64,000 bases of DNA from CAMEON01 sp045531965 (GTDB taxonomy: Bacteria; Bacillota; Clostridia; Oscillospirales; CAG-272): positions 1-64,000 of the forward strand of contig JAZSFA010000045.1 of NCBI GenBank assembly GCA_045531965.1, in the 5' to 3' direction. The translations under genes were made by a program, and so were the position numbers. This document shows, piece after piece, positions 54,002-62,933 of the stretch (positions within the stretch are counted from its first letter, which is position 1; every line of letters starts with the position of its first letter). The notes beneath the pieces were generated by a model, which was given only the letters and a program-made list of their open reading frames with translations, was not told the DNA's origin and did not search any database.

Positions 54002-55208
54002 CCTGTTTGGCAAGAAAAAGAAAAATCAAAACGAAGAAGACCTGCTCGAAAAAGAGCTTGAAGAAGGTCTGACCGAGGAGGAAATTGCCGCGGCGGAAGC
54101 TGCCGAGGAATCCCTCGATCAAGAGGCAAACACCGATGAGTTTGCTGAGGATGCGGTGACTGACGAGGCACCTGCCGTGGACATTCTTGAGGAAGACTTG
54201 TCTGATGCTGCGGAGGATGTTCTCGCCGAAGATGAACCAACGGTTGACGTGACGGAGCAGGCGCCGCCTCAGGCACAAGAGGAAGACACGACCACGAAAA
54301 AATCCTTCTGGGGACGCTTGAAGTCAGGACTTACCAAGACGCGGAATGCGATATTTGCGCCCGTGGATAGCCTTTTGAAGGCATTTACCAAGATCGATGA
54401 AGACCTGTTTGAGGAACTGGAAGAAATTCTCATTACCGCCGATATCGGCATGGCGGCTACCGAAGAGATTCTTGACGAGCTTCGCGCCCGTGTCAAGGAC
54501 GGACGTTTGAAAGAGAAGGAGCAGATTATGACTGCGCTCCGCGAAATTATTGCAGATATGATCGGCGAAACCCAGCCTCTTCGTATGGAAACATCGCCTA
54601 CCGTGATCATGGTGATTGGTGTTAACGGTGCCGGTAAGACCACTTCGATCGGTAAGATCTCCAAGCGCTTGCGCCTCCGCGGCAAAAAAGTAGTGGTCGC
54701 AGCTGCCGATACTTTCCGCGCCGCCGCCATTGATCAGTTGGCGGTTTGGTGTGAACGGGCACAGGTGGATATGGTCAAGCAGAGCGAGGGGAGTGATCCC
54801 GCTGCTGTGGTTTTTGATGCTATCGCCGCTGCTAAGAAAAAGCAGGCAGACGTCTTAATCATCGATACGGCAGGACGTTTGCAGAACAAGAAAAATCTCA
54901 TGAACGAGTTGGCTAAGATGAACCGTGTGATTGAAAGAGAATTGCCCGATGCCTGCCGTGAAAATCTGCTGGTGTTGGATGCAACGACAGGTCAGAATGC
55001 TATTTCTCAAGCCAAGGAATTCCGAAATGCCGCGAATATTACAGGCATCACCCTCAATAAATTGGATGGTACAGCCAAGGGCGGCATCGTCATCTCCATC
55101 AAACGCGAACTGGGGATTCCCGTAAAGTTTATCGGTGTTGGCGAGAAGATCGACGATATGCAGGAATTTGATGCTGAGGATTTCGTCAGCGCGTTGTTTG
55201 AAAATTGA
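53985..55208 (+). CDS. ftsY: Signal recognition particle receptor FtsY
   Basis: GTPase that docks SRP-ribosome complexes at the membrane; 407 residues. The acidic A domain (about 15-100) is rich in Glu, Asp and Ala. The N domain follows from about 105. In the G domain G1 is GVNGAGKTTSIGK, then ADTFRAAAIDQL, the DTAGRLQNK motif, and TLNKLDGTAKGG. The lysine-rich start MAFLANLFGKKKK is a lipid-binding helix. AAGGAGAACG within smc is its ribosome site. rdgB follows after six bases; ylxM-ffh, the usual next genes, are absent. Confidence 0.97.
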   Translation: MAFLANLFGKKKKNQNEEDLLEKELEEGLTEEEIAAAEAAEESLDQEANTDEFAEDAVTDEAPAVDILEEDLSDAAEDVLAEDEPTVDVTEQAPPQAQEEDTTTKKSFWGRLKSGLTKTRNAIFAPVDSLLKAFTKIDEDLFEELEEILITADIGMAATEEILDELRARVKDGRLKEKEQIMTALREIIADMIGETQPLRMETSPTVIMVIGVNGAGKTTSIGKISKRLRLRGKKVVVAAADTFRAAAIDQLAVWCERAQVDMVKQSEGSDPAAVVFDAIAAAKKKQADVLIIDTAGRLQNKKNLMNELAKMNRVIERELPDACRENLLVLDATTGQNAISQAKEFRNAANITGITLNKLDGTAKGGIVISIKRELGIPVKFIGVGEKIDDMQEFDAEDFVSALFEN

Positions 55209-55214
55209 GAGGTT

Positions 55215-55844
55215 ATGATGGATTTTGTACTTGCGTCAAGAAACCTGAAAAAAATCAAAGAATTGAACGCTATCCTCTCGGCTGCCATCCCCGAAGTCCG
55301 CATCCTTTCGCTGGACGATATCGGCTATGTAGGCGATATTGAAGAGAACGGTACGACCTTTGAAGAAAACGCCCTCATCAAGGCGCGTACAGCTATAGCC
55401 GCCTGTAACTACCGCTATCCCGCCATTGCCGACGATTCGGGACTCTCCGTGGACGTCCTGGACGGTGCACCCGGGGTGTATTCCGCCCGTTATGCCGGGG
55501 GGCACGGCGACGATGCTGCCAACAACGAGCTTTTGCTCAAAAATCTTGAAAACATTCCCGACGAAAAGCGAACGGCACAGTTCGTGTCGGTCATCGCCTG
55601 CGTGTTCCCCGACGGCCACGAAATCGTCGTGAGAGGTGAAGCACAGGGTATCATCCTGAGCGAATACCGTGGAGATGGTGGGTTCGGATATGACCCTCTG
55701 TTCTTGTACGTCGCTGAGAATCAACAGGAACCCCAAAACAAGACGTTTTCAGAAATGACCGCGGAAGAAAAGAACGTCATTAGTCACCGCGGTCGCGCTA
55801 TTCGCAAGTTTGCCGATGCGCTGGCACACCATATAAAATTTTGA
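55215..55844 (+). CDS. rdgB: Non-canonical purine NTP pyrophosphatase (RdgB/HAM1)
   Basis: Cleans ITP, dITP and XTP from the nucleotide pool by hydrolysis to monophosphates; 209 residues. ASRNLKKIKEL near the start, the catalytic ADDSGLSVDVLDGAPGVYSARYAG block, and GYDPLF with SHRGRA near the end are the family signatures. GAGAGG lies before tandem ATG codons at 55215 and 55218; either could initiate. It is placed between ftsY and yhbY in a tight plus-strand operon. Confidence 0.96.
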   Translation: MMDFVLASRNLKKIKELNAILSAAIPEVRILSLDDIGYVGDIEENGTTFEENALIKARTAIAACNYRYPAIADDSGLSVDVLDGAPGVYSARYAGGHGDDAANNELLLKNLENIPDEKRTAQFVSVIACVFPDGHEIVVRGEAQGIILSEYRGDGGFGYDPLFLYVAENQQEPQNKTFSEMTAEEKNVISHRGRAIRKFADALAHHIKF

Positions 55845-55860
55845 TCGAGGTATTTTATTT

Positions 55861-56193
55861 ATGAGCAAATATTCAATTGAAGCATACCCCCTGCCCGCAC
55901 CGATCACGTCTGCCCAAAGGGCAAAGCTTCGCTCTTTGGCGTCGGATATGTCTGCGATCATTCAGGTTGGTAAGGGAGGGATCAACGATACGTTGGTTAC
56001 CACCGTTCATGATGCGCTTGAGGCGAGAGAGCTGATCAAAATCTCGGTACTTGATAACTGTGATTATACCCCCCGCGACGTCGCTGACGCACTCTCGGAG
56101 ATTGCCCGCGCTCATTGCGTGGGAGTCATCGGTCGCAAGGTGCTTTTGTACCGCCCTTCCAAGGACTCCAAGCATCCTATTCAGTTGAAGTGA
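55861..56193 (+). CDS. yhbY: YhbY-type CRM-domain RNA-binding protein
   Basis: Protein of 110 residues, almost entirely one CRM domain associated with 50S ribosome assembly. LTSAQRAKLRSLA-like SAQRAKLRSLASDM, the loop QVGKGGIND (GxxG), ALEARELIKISVLDN and VGVIGRKVLLYR match the family. It is one base upstream of nadD, the usual partner in Firmicutes. Confidence 0.92.
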   Translation: MSKYSIEAYPLPAPITSAQRAKLRSLASDMSAIIQVGKGGINDTLVTTVHDALEARELIKISVLDNCDYTPRDVADALSEIARAHCVGVIGRKVLLYRPSKDSKHPIQLK

Positions 56194-56194
56194 T

Positions 56195-56803
56195 ATGAGA
56201 GTTGGAATATACGGCGGCACCTTTTCCCCCGTCCACGTGGGTCATGTGGCAGCTGCCAAAGCTTTTATGGAACAGATGTGGCTGGATATCCTTTACGTGA
56301 TTCCCACAGGCGTGACGCCACATAAGGTGATGAAGGGGGATGCCACCGCCGCGGATCGCTTGGAAATGTGCCGTCTTGCTTTTCAGGGTATCGACGGCGT
56401 GATTGTCAGCGATCTGGAAATGAAACGTGAAGGGAAGAGCTATACCGTGGATACGCTTCGGGAACTGTATCATCCGGACAACCGCTTGTTCTTTTTGATG
56501 GGCACCGATATGCTTTTGACTTTGGATCAATGGCGTCAGCCCGAGGAAATCTTCAGACTGTGTTATCCTGTGTATATCCGCCGCGAAGCAGATACGTCAC
56601 TGGATGATCGGATCGTCGAGAAAATTTCACTATACAATCAGAAATACGGCAAGGTTGTGCGGAGGATCACCGCCCCTGCCATTGAACTGTCTTCATCTAC
56701 GGTTCGCGCTGTGGCAGGGCAGGGGAAGTCCATCACAGGACTGGTCCCTCCTGCCGTGGAAGCTTATATTAAGGAGAAAGGTCTGTATCAACAGGCCGAT
56801 TAA
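56195..56803 (+). CDS. nadD: Nicotinate-nucleotide adenylyltransferase
   Basis: Makes nicotinic acid adenine dinucleotide from NaMN and ATP in NAD synthesis; 202 residues. The nucleotidyltransferase motif GGTFSPVHVGHV lies at residues 7-18 and the second motif is SSSTVR near residue 170. GTDMLLTLDQW is the conserved middle block. There is no strong ribosome site of its own; translation is probably coupled to yhbY, one base upstream. yqeK starts four bases after the stop. Confidence 0.95.
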   Translation: MRVGIYGGTFSPVHVGHVAAAKAFMEQMWLDILYVIPTGVTPHKVMKGDATAADRLEMCRLAFQGIDGVIVSDLEMKREGKSYTVDTLRELYHPDNRLFFLMGTDMLLTLDQWRQPEEIFRLCYPVYIRREADTSLDDRIVEKISLYNQKYGKVVRRITAPAIELSSSTVRAVAGQGKSITGLVPPAVEAYIKEKGLYQQAD

Positions 56804-56807
56804 GAGG

Positions 56808-57458
56808 ATGAATCAGACCCTTTATTCGTGGGGCACAGAAGAACTGAATGCGTTGAGAGCAGCCATCATGTTGGAAATGTCCCCTTTCCGTTATACTCAC
56901 ACCGCTGCTGTGGAGGACATGATTGCCCGACTGTGTGCGCTGTATTGTCCGGAAAAGGAAAATCTGCTCCGGGCGGCTGCCTTGCTTCACGACCTGACGA
57001 AAGAAATCAAAGCCGAGGAGCAAGAGGCACTGTGCGCTTCCCTTGGCGTGGAACTGTCCGATATGGACAGAATGACCCCCAAGACCCACCATGCCAAATC
57101 AGCCGCAGCCCTGATCCCCTTGAAATACCCGGCGTTTGCTCATGAGGAACTCATCCGCGCTGTACGTTACCACACCACAGGACGGGCAGAGATGACGTTG
57201 TCGGAAAAGCTTTTGTACCTGGCGGACTATATTGATGAAAGTCGAACCTTCCCGGATTGTGTGACGTTGCGTACTTGCTTTTGGTCGGCTTGCCCCGAGG
57301 CTATGTCTTTGGAAGAACGATTGATTCTTTTGGATGACGTTATCTTGCTTTCCTTTAATATGACCATTCGCTCCCTTCTATCAGAAGATGCTCCTGTGGC
57401 GAATGATACCATGAATGCGCGCAACAGCTTGCTTTGTGCCCGTGTAAAAAGAAAATGA
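56808..57458 (+). CDS. yqeK: YqeK-type HD-domain Ap4A hydrolase
   Basis: Predicted symmetrical diadenosine tetraphosphate hydrolase of 216 residues. Metal ligands are visible as RYTHTAAVEDM, LLHDLTKEI (the HD pair), a later H in TKTHHAKS-like KTHHAKSAA, VRYHTTG and LADYIDESR. All follow the YqeK pattern. The ATG at 56808 has TTAAGAGG before it; a longer frame starting inside nadD was rejected. The order nadD-yqeK-rsfS is conserved in Firmicutes. The C-terminal tail (DAPVANDTMNARN) is somewhat extended. Confidence 0.92.
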   Translation: MNQTLYSWGTEELNALRAAIMLEMSPFRYTHTAAVEDMIARLCALYCPEKENLLRAAALLHDLTKEIKAEEQEALCASLGVELSDMDRMTPKTHHAKSAAALIPLKYPAFAHEELIRAVRYHTTGRAEMTLSEKLLYLADYIDESRTFPDCVTLRTCFWSACPEAMSLEERLILLDDVILLSFNMTIRSLLSEDAPVANDTMNARNSLLCARVKRK

Positions 57459-57483
57459 TCAATTACAATTAAGAGGTATAATT

Positions 57484-57873
57484 ATGGATGAATTAAATAC
57501 TAACGCGATGAATGAAATGGAAGAACCTACCCCCGAGCCTTTGCAGGGGGCTGCCCCTGAAACACTGGCAAAGGCAATTGCAGAATTTCTTGACCATAAG
57601 CGTGCCAAGGATGTGAAGGTTATTTCGATGGAAGGTAAAACCGATATCTGTGATTATATGGTACTGGCAACCGGTAATGCCTCCACTCACGTGCAGGCGC
57701 TGGGTGGCGAGGTGGAATACCAAATGTCTCGCCGCTTGGTGGAGCCCCTTCATGTGGAAGGGCGGGATAATCACGCGTGGATCGTGCTGGATTACAGTCA
57801 CGTGCTTGTGCATATATTTACAAAAGAGACTCGAGAATTTTACAATCTCGACCGTCTTTATGGCGAAGAGTGA
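57484..57873 (+). CDS. rsfS: Ribosomal silencing factor RsfS
   Basis: Binds L14 on the 50S subunit and blocks subunit joining when nutrients are short; 129 residues. The core includes ICDYMVLATGNASTHVQAL, GRDNHAWIVLDYSHVLVHIFTKETREFYNLDRLYG, the conserved C-terminal half of the family. The first 22 residues form an acidic Pro/Glu-rich extension. AAGAGG lies upstream. It is the last gene of the operon, before a strong terminator. Confidence 0.95.
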   Translation: MDELNTNAMNEMEEPTPEPLQGAAPETLAKAIAEFLDHKRAKDVKVISMEGKTDICDYMVLATGNASTHVQALGGEVEYQMSRRLVEPLHVEGRDNHAWIVLDYSHVLVHIFTKETREFYNLDRLYGEE

Positions 57874-57884
57874 TATTGTGCCAC

Positions 57885-57926
57885 AAGACACCTCCCCGAT
57901 TTTTATGGGGAGGTGTCTTATTTTTG
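57885..57926 (+). terminator. Terminator after rsfS
   Basis: AAGACACCTCCCC (57885-57897) pairs perfectly with GGGGAGGTGTCTT (57907-57919), followed by ATTTTT. It ends the long plus-strand operon. Confidence 0.93.
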
Positions 57927-57977
57927 AACGCCGTACAAAAAATAATACATTTTTAGAAACTTTTTCGCAAAAAAGTC

Positions 57978-58006
57978 TTTACAAATTGTCAAGGGTATGC
58001 TATAAT
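57978..58006 (+). promoter_or_regulatory. Promoter of the response regulator gene, with direct repeats
   Basis: TTTACA at 57978-57983, a 17-base spacer, and TATAAT at 58001-58006. A perfect direct repeat ATGCTATAA occurs at 57997-58005 and 58011-58019, overlapping the -10 box and the start point; it may be a binding site. Confidence 0.82.
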
Positions 58007-58158
58007 AAAAATGCTATAAATTATGGATGGACTGTGTCCTTGGTTTCAGAGAAAATTCAAGGTTTGTTCACATGGTCATCCCACATATGCGTTATCATAA
58101 TATAAAGTGAAATGGAAACAAGAGCCGCAAGCAGTTGCGGATGAGGAGGATACGCCAA

Positions 58159-58851
58159 ATGATGGATACCAAAATTCTCGTGATCGATGATGATCCTATG
58201 ATCAGTGACATGATGAAGACCCATTTTGAAAACGAAGGCTACGAAGTCAAAACCGTGGCTGACGGTGCGGAAGGGATCAGCTATTTTAAGATGTACGAGC
58301 CGGATATGGTACTTTTGGATATTATGCTTCCCAAAAAAGATGGTTGGCAGGTCTGTCGTGAAATCAGAGAGATTTCATCTAAGCCGATCATTATGGTCTC
58401 TGCTAAGTCCGATATTTTTGATAAGGTCTTAGGTCTTGAATTGGGCGCTGACGATTATGTGGTCAAGCCTTTTGATCTTAAGGAGCTTTCCGCCCGCGTC
58501 AAAGCCGTTTTGCGCCGCTGTCAGACAAGCGCGGGACAGAACGATGACGAGGTGATTCGTTTTGATAATATTGAAATCAGTAAGCTGAAATACGAACTGA
58601 AACTGAAGGGAAGATCTATTGACATTCCCCCAAAGGAGTTAGAACTTCTGTATTTCTTGGCTTCCAATTATAACCGTGTCTTCACCCGAGACCAATTGCT
58701 GGATAAGGTCTGGGGCTTTGATTACTTAGGTGACTCCCGTACCGTGGATGTTCACGTGAAGCGTCTCCGTGAAAAACTGGAAGGTGTTTCGGATAAATGG
58801 ATTCTGAAAACCGTATGGGGCGTTGGCTATAAATTTGAACTTTTGAGCTGA
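58159..58851 (+). CDS. OmpR-family response regulator (orphan)
   Basis: Two-domain transcription factor of 230 residues. The receiver domain has DDDP near residue 11, the phosphorylated aspartate in VLLDIMLPKKDGW near residue 53, and the conserved lysine in VVKPFD. The C-terminal winged helix has PPKELELLYFLASN, RDQLLDKVWG and RTVDVHVKRLREKL, as in PhoB/WalR. GAGGAGG precedes the ATG at 58159; the upstream ATG at 58135 overlaps the ribosome site. No histidine kinase is adjacent, so it is an orphan here. HtrA follows after 125 bases, suggesting an envelope-stress role, which is inference. Confidence 0.93.
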   Translation: MMDTKILVIDDDPMISDMMKTHFENEGYEVKTVADGAEGISYFKMYEPDMVLLDIMLPKKDGWQVCREIREISSKPIIMVSAKSDIFDKVLGLELGADDYVVKPFDLKELSARVKAVLRRCQTSAGQNDDEVIRFDNIEISKLKYELKLKGRSIDIPPKELELLYFLASNYNRVFTRDQLLDKVWGFDYLGDSRTVDVHVKRLREKLEGVSDKWILKTVWGVGYKFELLS

Positions 58852-58976
58852 TGATATGAAGGGAAGCTTGTGCGCGGCATGGGCTTCCCATCTCCGTATG
58901 TTCGCCTTGCTGTTTTCACTTGACAAAGAGCACGGTAATGGCGACGTTGTAAAATTAACGAAAAGAGATCCTGCCC

Positions 58977-60533
58977 ATGAATGAGAACGAAAACAAGAAA
59001 ACAAATGAAAATGAATTGTCTCCGACGGTAGAAACTTCGGAAACGCCTGAGACTTTACCCCAAACACACGAAGAAGTGTCCTTTCCCGAAGAGGTTGAAG
59101 ACGCGCCCCAAAATCCTCAAACGGATGAATTCGCTCCAACCGAGGAAGCTTCAGAAGAAAGCTCGGGCACAGCATCTGTGAAGGAAAAAAAACAGGAAAG
59201 CGCAGAGCGTTTATCGACGCCCACACCGGCAGAAAGTGAACGGCATGACGCGACAGTTTTGAACTCTCCTGCAAGTCAACAGATTCCGGTTCCTCCCCCT
59301 CCTGCTACGGTTTATCGTTGGACTTATGCTGATCAGAAAAAACGGGATATGGATATCGGCAAGAAAAGAAGAACTGCAGGGCTGTGGATTTATGCCTTGG
59401 TCATGACCGGTGTTTTTGCCTTGAGCTTTGGGTTGCTTCTGGGCGTTCTCCTGATGAAGGGAGGAGAGCTCCCCACCGTTCAATTCGGAGAAAGCATGAC
59501 CGATGAAAACGGCGCCATCTTGGGAAGTAACGACTATGCGGATTCGATGGCAATCGAAAAGACCAAGAAATCCGTGGTGCTGATTGAGGTCACGACGCCT
59601 ACCGGAGGCGGAAGCGGGACAGGTATTGTTTTGAGCGCCGACGGCTATATTGCCACCAATCATCACGTGATCGAGGACGGCACAGTCATTCGCGTGAAAT
59701 TCTATGACGGTTCTTATGCGACAGCCACGCTTCGCGGCTCTTCCGAGGTGGACGATCTTGCCGTGATCAAGGTGGATCGTTCTAATCTGACGCCCGCAAC
59801 CTTTGCTCATTCCTCGGAATGCTTTGTGGGACAAACAGTGTATGCCATTGGCAACCCCAGCGGCGCTGAAATGGCATGGACGACTACCAGAGGATGCATT
59901 TCCTATGTGGACAGAGAGCTGAGAATTTATAAGGATGACGGCACGTTGGAGAAGAAGCTGAAAATGATCCAGACCGATGCCATGGTTAACCCCGGCAACT
60001 CCGGTGGCCCCTTGGTCAATACCAGAGGTGAGGTCGTGGGCATCGTTTCAATGAAGCTTTCGGATGGATATGAGGGCATTGGCTTCGCGATTCCCTCTGA
60101 CGGCGCATCGGAAATTCTGAATGCCATTATCAAGGACGGTCATGCCAATAGTATCAATTCAAATGTTTCCTATAAGCGTCCCGTTATCGGTATTGTGGGG
60201 GTTTATATGGAAGGCGGCTGTCATTATGTCTTTGAGGAAGACCGAATCTCGGAAGTGACAGAGTCGTATGCTTTGGAGAATCCTGAGAATACCATTTCAC
60301 CCAAAGTATCAGGGATCTATGTTCGTTCCTTGACGGAAGGCACAGATGCTGCGATCAAACTGGAAGAGGGTGATATCATTACGGCAATCAATGGGGTGGA
60401 AGCCACCAATATGAATGTCCTGATGAATGAAATCAATCAGTATTACGCAGGTGATGACGTCACCGTCACGTACTACAGAAACGGTCTTTATCATGAAGTT
60501 GTCATTACTTTGAGTGCCGAAAAAGAATCATAA
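58977..60533 (+). CDS. HtrA/DegP-like trypsin-type serine protease with PDZ domain
   Basis: Membrane-anchored quality-control protease, 518 residues. The first 130 residues are a cytosolic Glu/Pro/Ser/Thr-rich region. A membrane helix lies at about 132-156. The protease domain has the catalytic histidine in TNHHVI (about 229), aspartate in VDDLAVIK (about 260) and serine in GNSGGPL (about 342). One PDZ domain follows (about 400-510), with EEGDIITAINGVEATN. The long acidic cytosolic tail is larger than in Bacillus HtrA. It is probably induced by envelope stress, perhaps by the response regulator upstream. AACGAAAAGAGA is a modest ribosome site. Confidence 0.93.
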   Translation: MNENENKKTNENELSPTVETSETPETLPQTHEEVSFPEEVEDAPQNPQTDEFAPTEEASEESSGTASVKEKKQESAERLSTPTPAESERHDATVLNSPASQQIPVPPPPATVYRWTYADQKKRDMDIGKKRRTAGLWIYALVMTGVFALSFGLLLGVLLMKGGELPTVQFGESMTDENGAILGSNDYADSMAIEKTKKSVVLIEVTTPTGGGSGTGIVLSADGYIATNHHVIEDGTVIRVKFYDGSYATATLRGSSEVDDLAVIKVDRSNLTPATFAHSSECFVGQTVYAIGNPSGAEMAWTTTRGCISYVDRELRIYKDDGTLEKKLKMIQTDAMVNPGNSGGPLVNTRGEVVGIVSMKLSDGYEGIGFAIPSDGASEILNAIIKDGHANSINSNVSYKRPVIGIVGVYMEGGCHYVFEEDRISEVTESYALENPENTISPKVSGIYVRSLTEGTDAAIKLEEGDIITAINGVEATNMNVLMNEINQYYAGDDVTVTYYRNGLYHEVVITLSAEKES

Positions 60534-60564
60534 AAAACTTTTTTGGGAAAATGTAAAAACCCTA

Positions 60565-60593
60565 TTGCTTTTTTTGAAAAAGTATGATATAAT
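60565..60593 (+). promoter_or_regulatory. Promoter of secG
   Basis: TTGCTT at 60565-60570, a 17-base spacer, and TATAAT at 60588-60593, 37 bases upstream of the secG start. Confidence 0.8.
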
Positions 60594-60629
60594 AGTCGAA
60601 GTAATTATCCTTTTGGAGGTTTTTTTACA

Positions 60630-60872
60630 ATGGAAATTTTTGAACTGATCATGGGAATCGTCCTGGTCGTTTTGGCATTGGGCATTTCTGTTCTGGTTGC
60701 ATTACAGCCCGGTAAGGATAAGCGTCTGTCCGGAGCTATCTCCGGCGGTGCTTCCGATACCTTCTTTGGTAAGAGCAAGACACATCAGCGCGAAAAGATG
60801 CTGGAGAAGTTGACCGTCATCATTTCCGTCGTGTTTTTCGTTGCTATCGTGGCTCTGTACTGCCTCGTCTGA
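60630..60872 (+). CDS. secG: Preprotein translocase subunit SecG
   Basis: Accessory subunit of the SecYEG channel; 80 residues with two helices (about 5-26 and 58-79) joined by a cytosolic loop containing LSGAISGGASDTFFGK, the SecG signature. TTTTGGAGG precedes the ATG. It has its own promoter and terminator. The common neighbour rnr is absent. Confidence 0.95.
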   Translation: MEIFELIMGIVLVVLALGISVLVALQPGKDKRLSGAISGGASDTFFGKSKTHQREKMLEKLTVIISVVFFVAIVALYCLV

Positions 60873-60881
60873 GCGCACAGG

Positions 60882-60918
60882 AGAAGTCCGTTCCCAAGGG
60901 GCGGGCTTCTTTTCTTTT
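60882..60918 (+). terminator. Terminator of secG
   Basis: AGAAGTCCG (60882-60890) pairs with CGGGCTTCT (60902-60910) with one wobble pair, followed by TTTCTTTT. Confidence 0.85.
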
Positions 60919-60982
60919 ACACCATGAAAGAGAACGACAAAAGCCTTCACGGATCTCCCTATCTTGAAAGGAAAAGATACAT

Positions 60983-62182
60983 ATGAACCACGATTACGAA
61001 TATGATACGCAATCTATGGAAACAATGGATTCGGATGAGCGGACAAGTGTTTCTCCAACGTCCGAGCCTTTTGTTCCTCGTGAGCCCAATCCTTCCCAAT
61101 GGGCGATGAACGAAATCAGGCTGGTTTTTACCCGAGGGGAAGAATTATTTACTTATATCATGGCAGGTTTTTTGGCTGTGACACTCTTGGTTATGACCAT
61201 CTTCCTTGCCACTACCGCTAAAGTATGGACAACGCCGACTGCTCCCATGGGGAACAGCCAGGAACAGGAAACACAACCGCCTGTCCAAGCGCCTGATGTG
61301 GATAAGGGAGTCTTTGCGGACGGTCAGAAAGGCAATGTTCTCTATCAGAATGCGGATTCTGTGGCGCAGATATCTCTCGATCAGCTGACTGCGACCCACG
61401 CGGCACTGGCTAAGGTGTCTGATGGCAAAATCATTGCCTCGAGCGGCGCAGACGAAAAGGTATATCCCGCATCCATCACTAAGATTATGACCATGATCGT
61501 TGTGGTGGAGCATTTGAGAAGTGAGGCTGCCCTTCAGGAGACCATTACGATCAGTTACGATATTGTCAAAGCCATGCAGGCAGCGGAAGCTTCGGGTATC
61601 GGTTTTGCAGCGGGAGAAAAACTGACTGTGGAATCTCTTCTTTACGCCTTGATGCTTCGCTCGGACGGCGTAGCTGCCTGTGAACTGGCACGCTATATCG
61701 CCATTACCGAGGATGCTTTTGTGGCACTCATGAACCAAAAGGCGCAGGAGATGGGGCTTACAGGTACTCATTTTACCAACCCTGTGGGTCTTTATCATGA
61801 GAATCATTATTCCACCTGCCGCGATCTTGCTACCCTGATTGGATACGCCATGAATATGTCCCTGTGCCGTAAGATCATGACGGAGGATGCCATCGACGCT
61901 GATTGTACGCAAGCCAACGGCTCTACGTTCCCGTACCATATTTACAATAATTTGTTGGAGACTTTCTTCAAGACAACGTATAAAAATCTGAATCCTGCCA
62001 CTGCGGGTAAGCTGACGGTTATTGCAGGTAAGACGGGCTATACCCCCGAAAGCAAGTATTGCTTAGCAACTTGCGCGATGGCTGCTGACGGTAGCTACTA
62101 TGTTTGCGTGACTGTGGGGGCTAACGGCTATGAGGATTGTATCAAGTCCTATCAGAAGATCTATAGCCAGTACGTGGGTTGA
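60983..62182 (+). CDS. D-alanyl-D-alanine carboxypeptidase (S11 family), N-terminally anchored
   Basis: Penicillin-binding protein 5-like enzyme trimming the peptidoglycan stem peptide; 399 residues. It has a cytosolic N-terminus of about 55 residues and one membrane helix (about 55-77), not a cleavable signal peptide. The S11 motifs are SITK (about 163), RSDGVAA in place of the usual SxN (about 226) and GKTGYT (about 350). The third residue of SxN is glycine, a noticeable departure. The typical C-terminal beta domain and amphipathic anchor are absent. TTGAAAGGAAAAG precedes the start. A terminator follows. Confidence 0.88.
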   Translation: MNHDYEYDTQSMETMDSDERTSVSPTSEPFVPREPNPSQWAMNEIRLVFTRGEELFTYIMAGFLAVTLLVMTIFLATTAKVWTTPTAPMGNSQEQETQPPVQAPDVDKGVFADGQKGNVLYQNADSVAQISLDQLTATHAALAKVSDGKIIASSGADEKVYPASITKIMTMIVVVEHLRSEAALQETITISYDIVKAMQAAEASGIGFAAGEKLTVESLLYALMLRSDGVAACELARYIAITEDAFVALMNQKAQEMGLTGTHFTNPVGLYHENHYSTCRDLATLIGYAMNMSLCRKIMTEDAIDADCTQANGSTFPYHIYNNLLETFFKTTYKNLNPATAGKLTVIAGKTGYTPESKYCLATCAMAADGSYYVCVTVGANGYEDCIKSYQKIYSQYVG

Positions 62183-62199
62183 TCTCTGAAAAACAGAAA

Positions 62200-62234
62200 G
62201 AGAAGGGTGCCTTGGGCACTCTTCTTCTTATTTT
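62200..62234 (+). terminator. Terminator of the DD-carboxypeptidase gene
   Basis: AGAAGGGTGCC and GGCACTCTTCT pair around a TTG loop with one wobble pair, followed by TCTTATTTT. Confidence 0.85.
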
Positions 62235-62339
62235 AAAATGAACACGGAAAGGTGCTTCTGCATAGGCTGTATAAGGGGGCGGAAAAGCTGTCTGCCATTG
62301 GTTTGTCGAACCCTTATGATGCTTTTGAAAGGAGTCGCC

Positions 62340-62924
62340 ATGATTATTACCAAACCATACATACGTGAAAGAGTGGTTGAATATGCTCGCACCTGGGCGT
62401 TGGATCGTAACCCTTTGTTCCTGAATTTTACCGGCAGGGGAGGGGACTGTACTAATTTTGCCTCTCAATGCCTTTTGGCGGGAAGTTGTACAATGGATTT
62501 TACACCGGATTTTGGTTGGTATTATGTATCGCCCGATAACCGTGCGCCGGCATGGACATCTGTGGAATATTTTTATGATTTTGTCACAGAACAACCGAAT
62601 TTTGCCTCGGAAAACAGGGGGATAGGACCGTTCGGACGTGAAATAAGAGCGCGAGAATTGGAGCTGGGGGATTTTATCCAGCTTCGGAATGGTATGGATG
62701 ATTACTATCATACATTGGTGGTTACGGGCTTTGAACCCAATGATATCCTGATTTGTGCCCATTCCGACGATGCCTTTGACCGCCGTCTCTCGACGTATAA
62801 TTTCGCATCTTTGCGGCTACTTCATATCGACGGTGTTCGTACGGAAGTGGATGATGATACTTGCTTTGAGAATCTTTTGGACGGTATAGCCATCAATGTT
62901 GAAGATTTCCCGATGGGAGAATAA
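62340..62924 (+). CDS. Amidase_6-type papain-like hydrolase domain protein
   Basis: Protein of 194 residues consisting of one Amidase_6-like domain. The catalytic cysteine is in GRGGDCTNFASQCLLAG (near residue 36) and the histidine in DYYHTLVVTG, followed by CAHSDDAFDR. Members hydrolyse amide bonds, often in cell-wall material, and usually carry a signal peptide, but none is seen here, so it may act inside the cell or leave by another route. GAAAGGAG precedes the ATG at 62340. It follows a cell-wall carboxypeptidase gene but has a terminator between them. Confidence 0.82.
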   Translation: MIITKPYIRERVVEYARTWALDRNPLFLNFTGRGGDCTNFASQCLLAGSCTMDFTPDFGWYYVSPDNRAPAWTSVEYFYDFVTEQPNFASENRGIGPFGREIRARELELGDFIQLRNGMDDYYHTLVVTGFEPNDILICAHSDDAFDRRLSTYNFASLRLLHIDGVRTEVDDDTCFENLLDGIAINVEDFPMGE

Positions 62925-62933
62925 ATGAATGTT

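Noticed and set aside
58861..58889. Terminator between the response regulator and HtrA genes
   Set aside because: GGGAAGC/GCTTCCC forms a seven-pair stem but the loop is long and no T-run follows.
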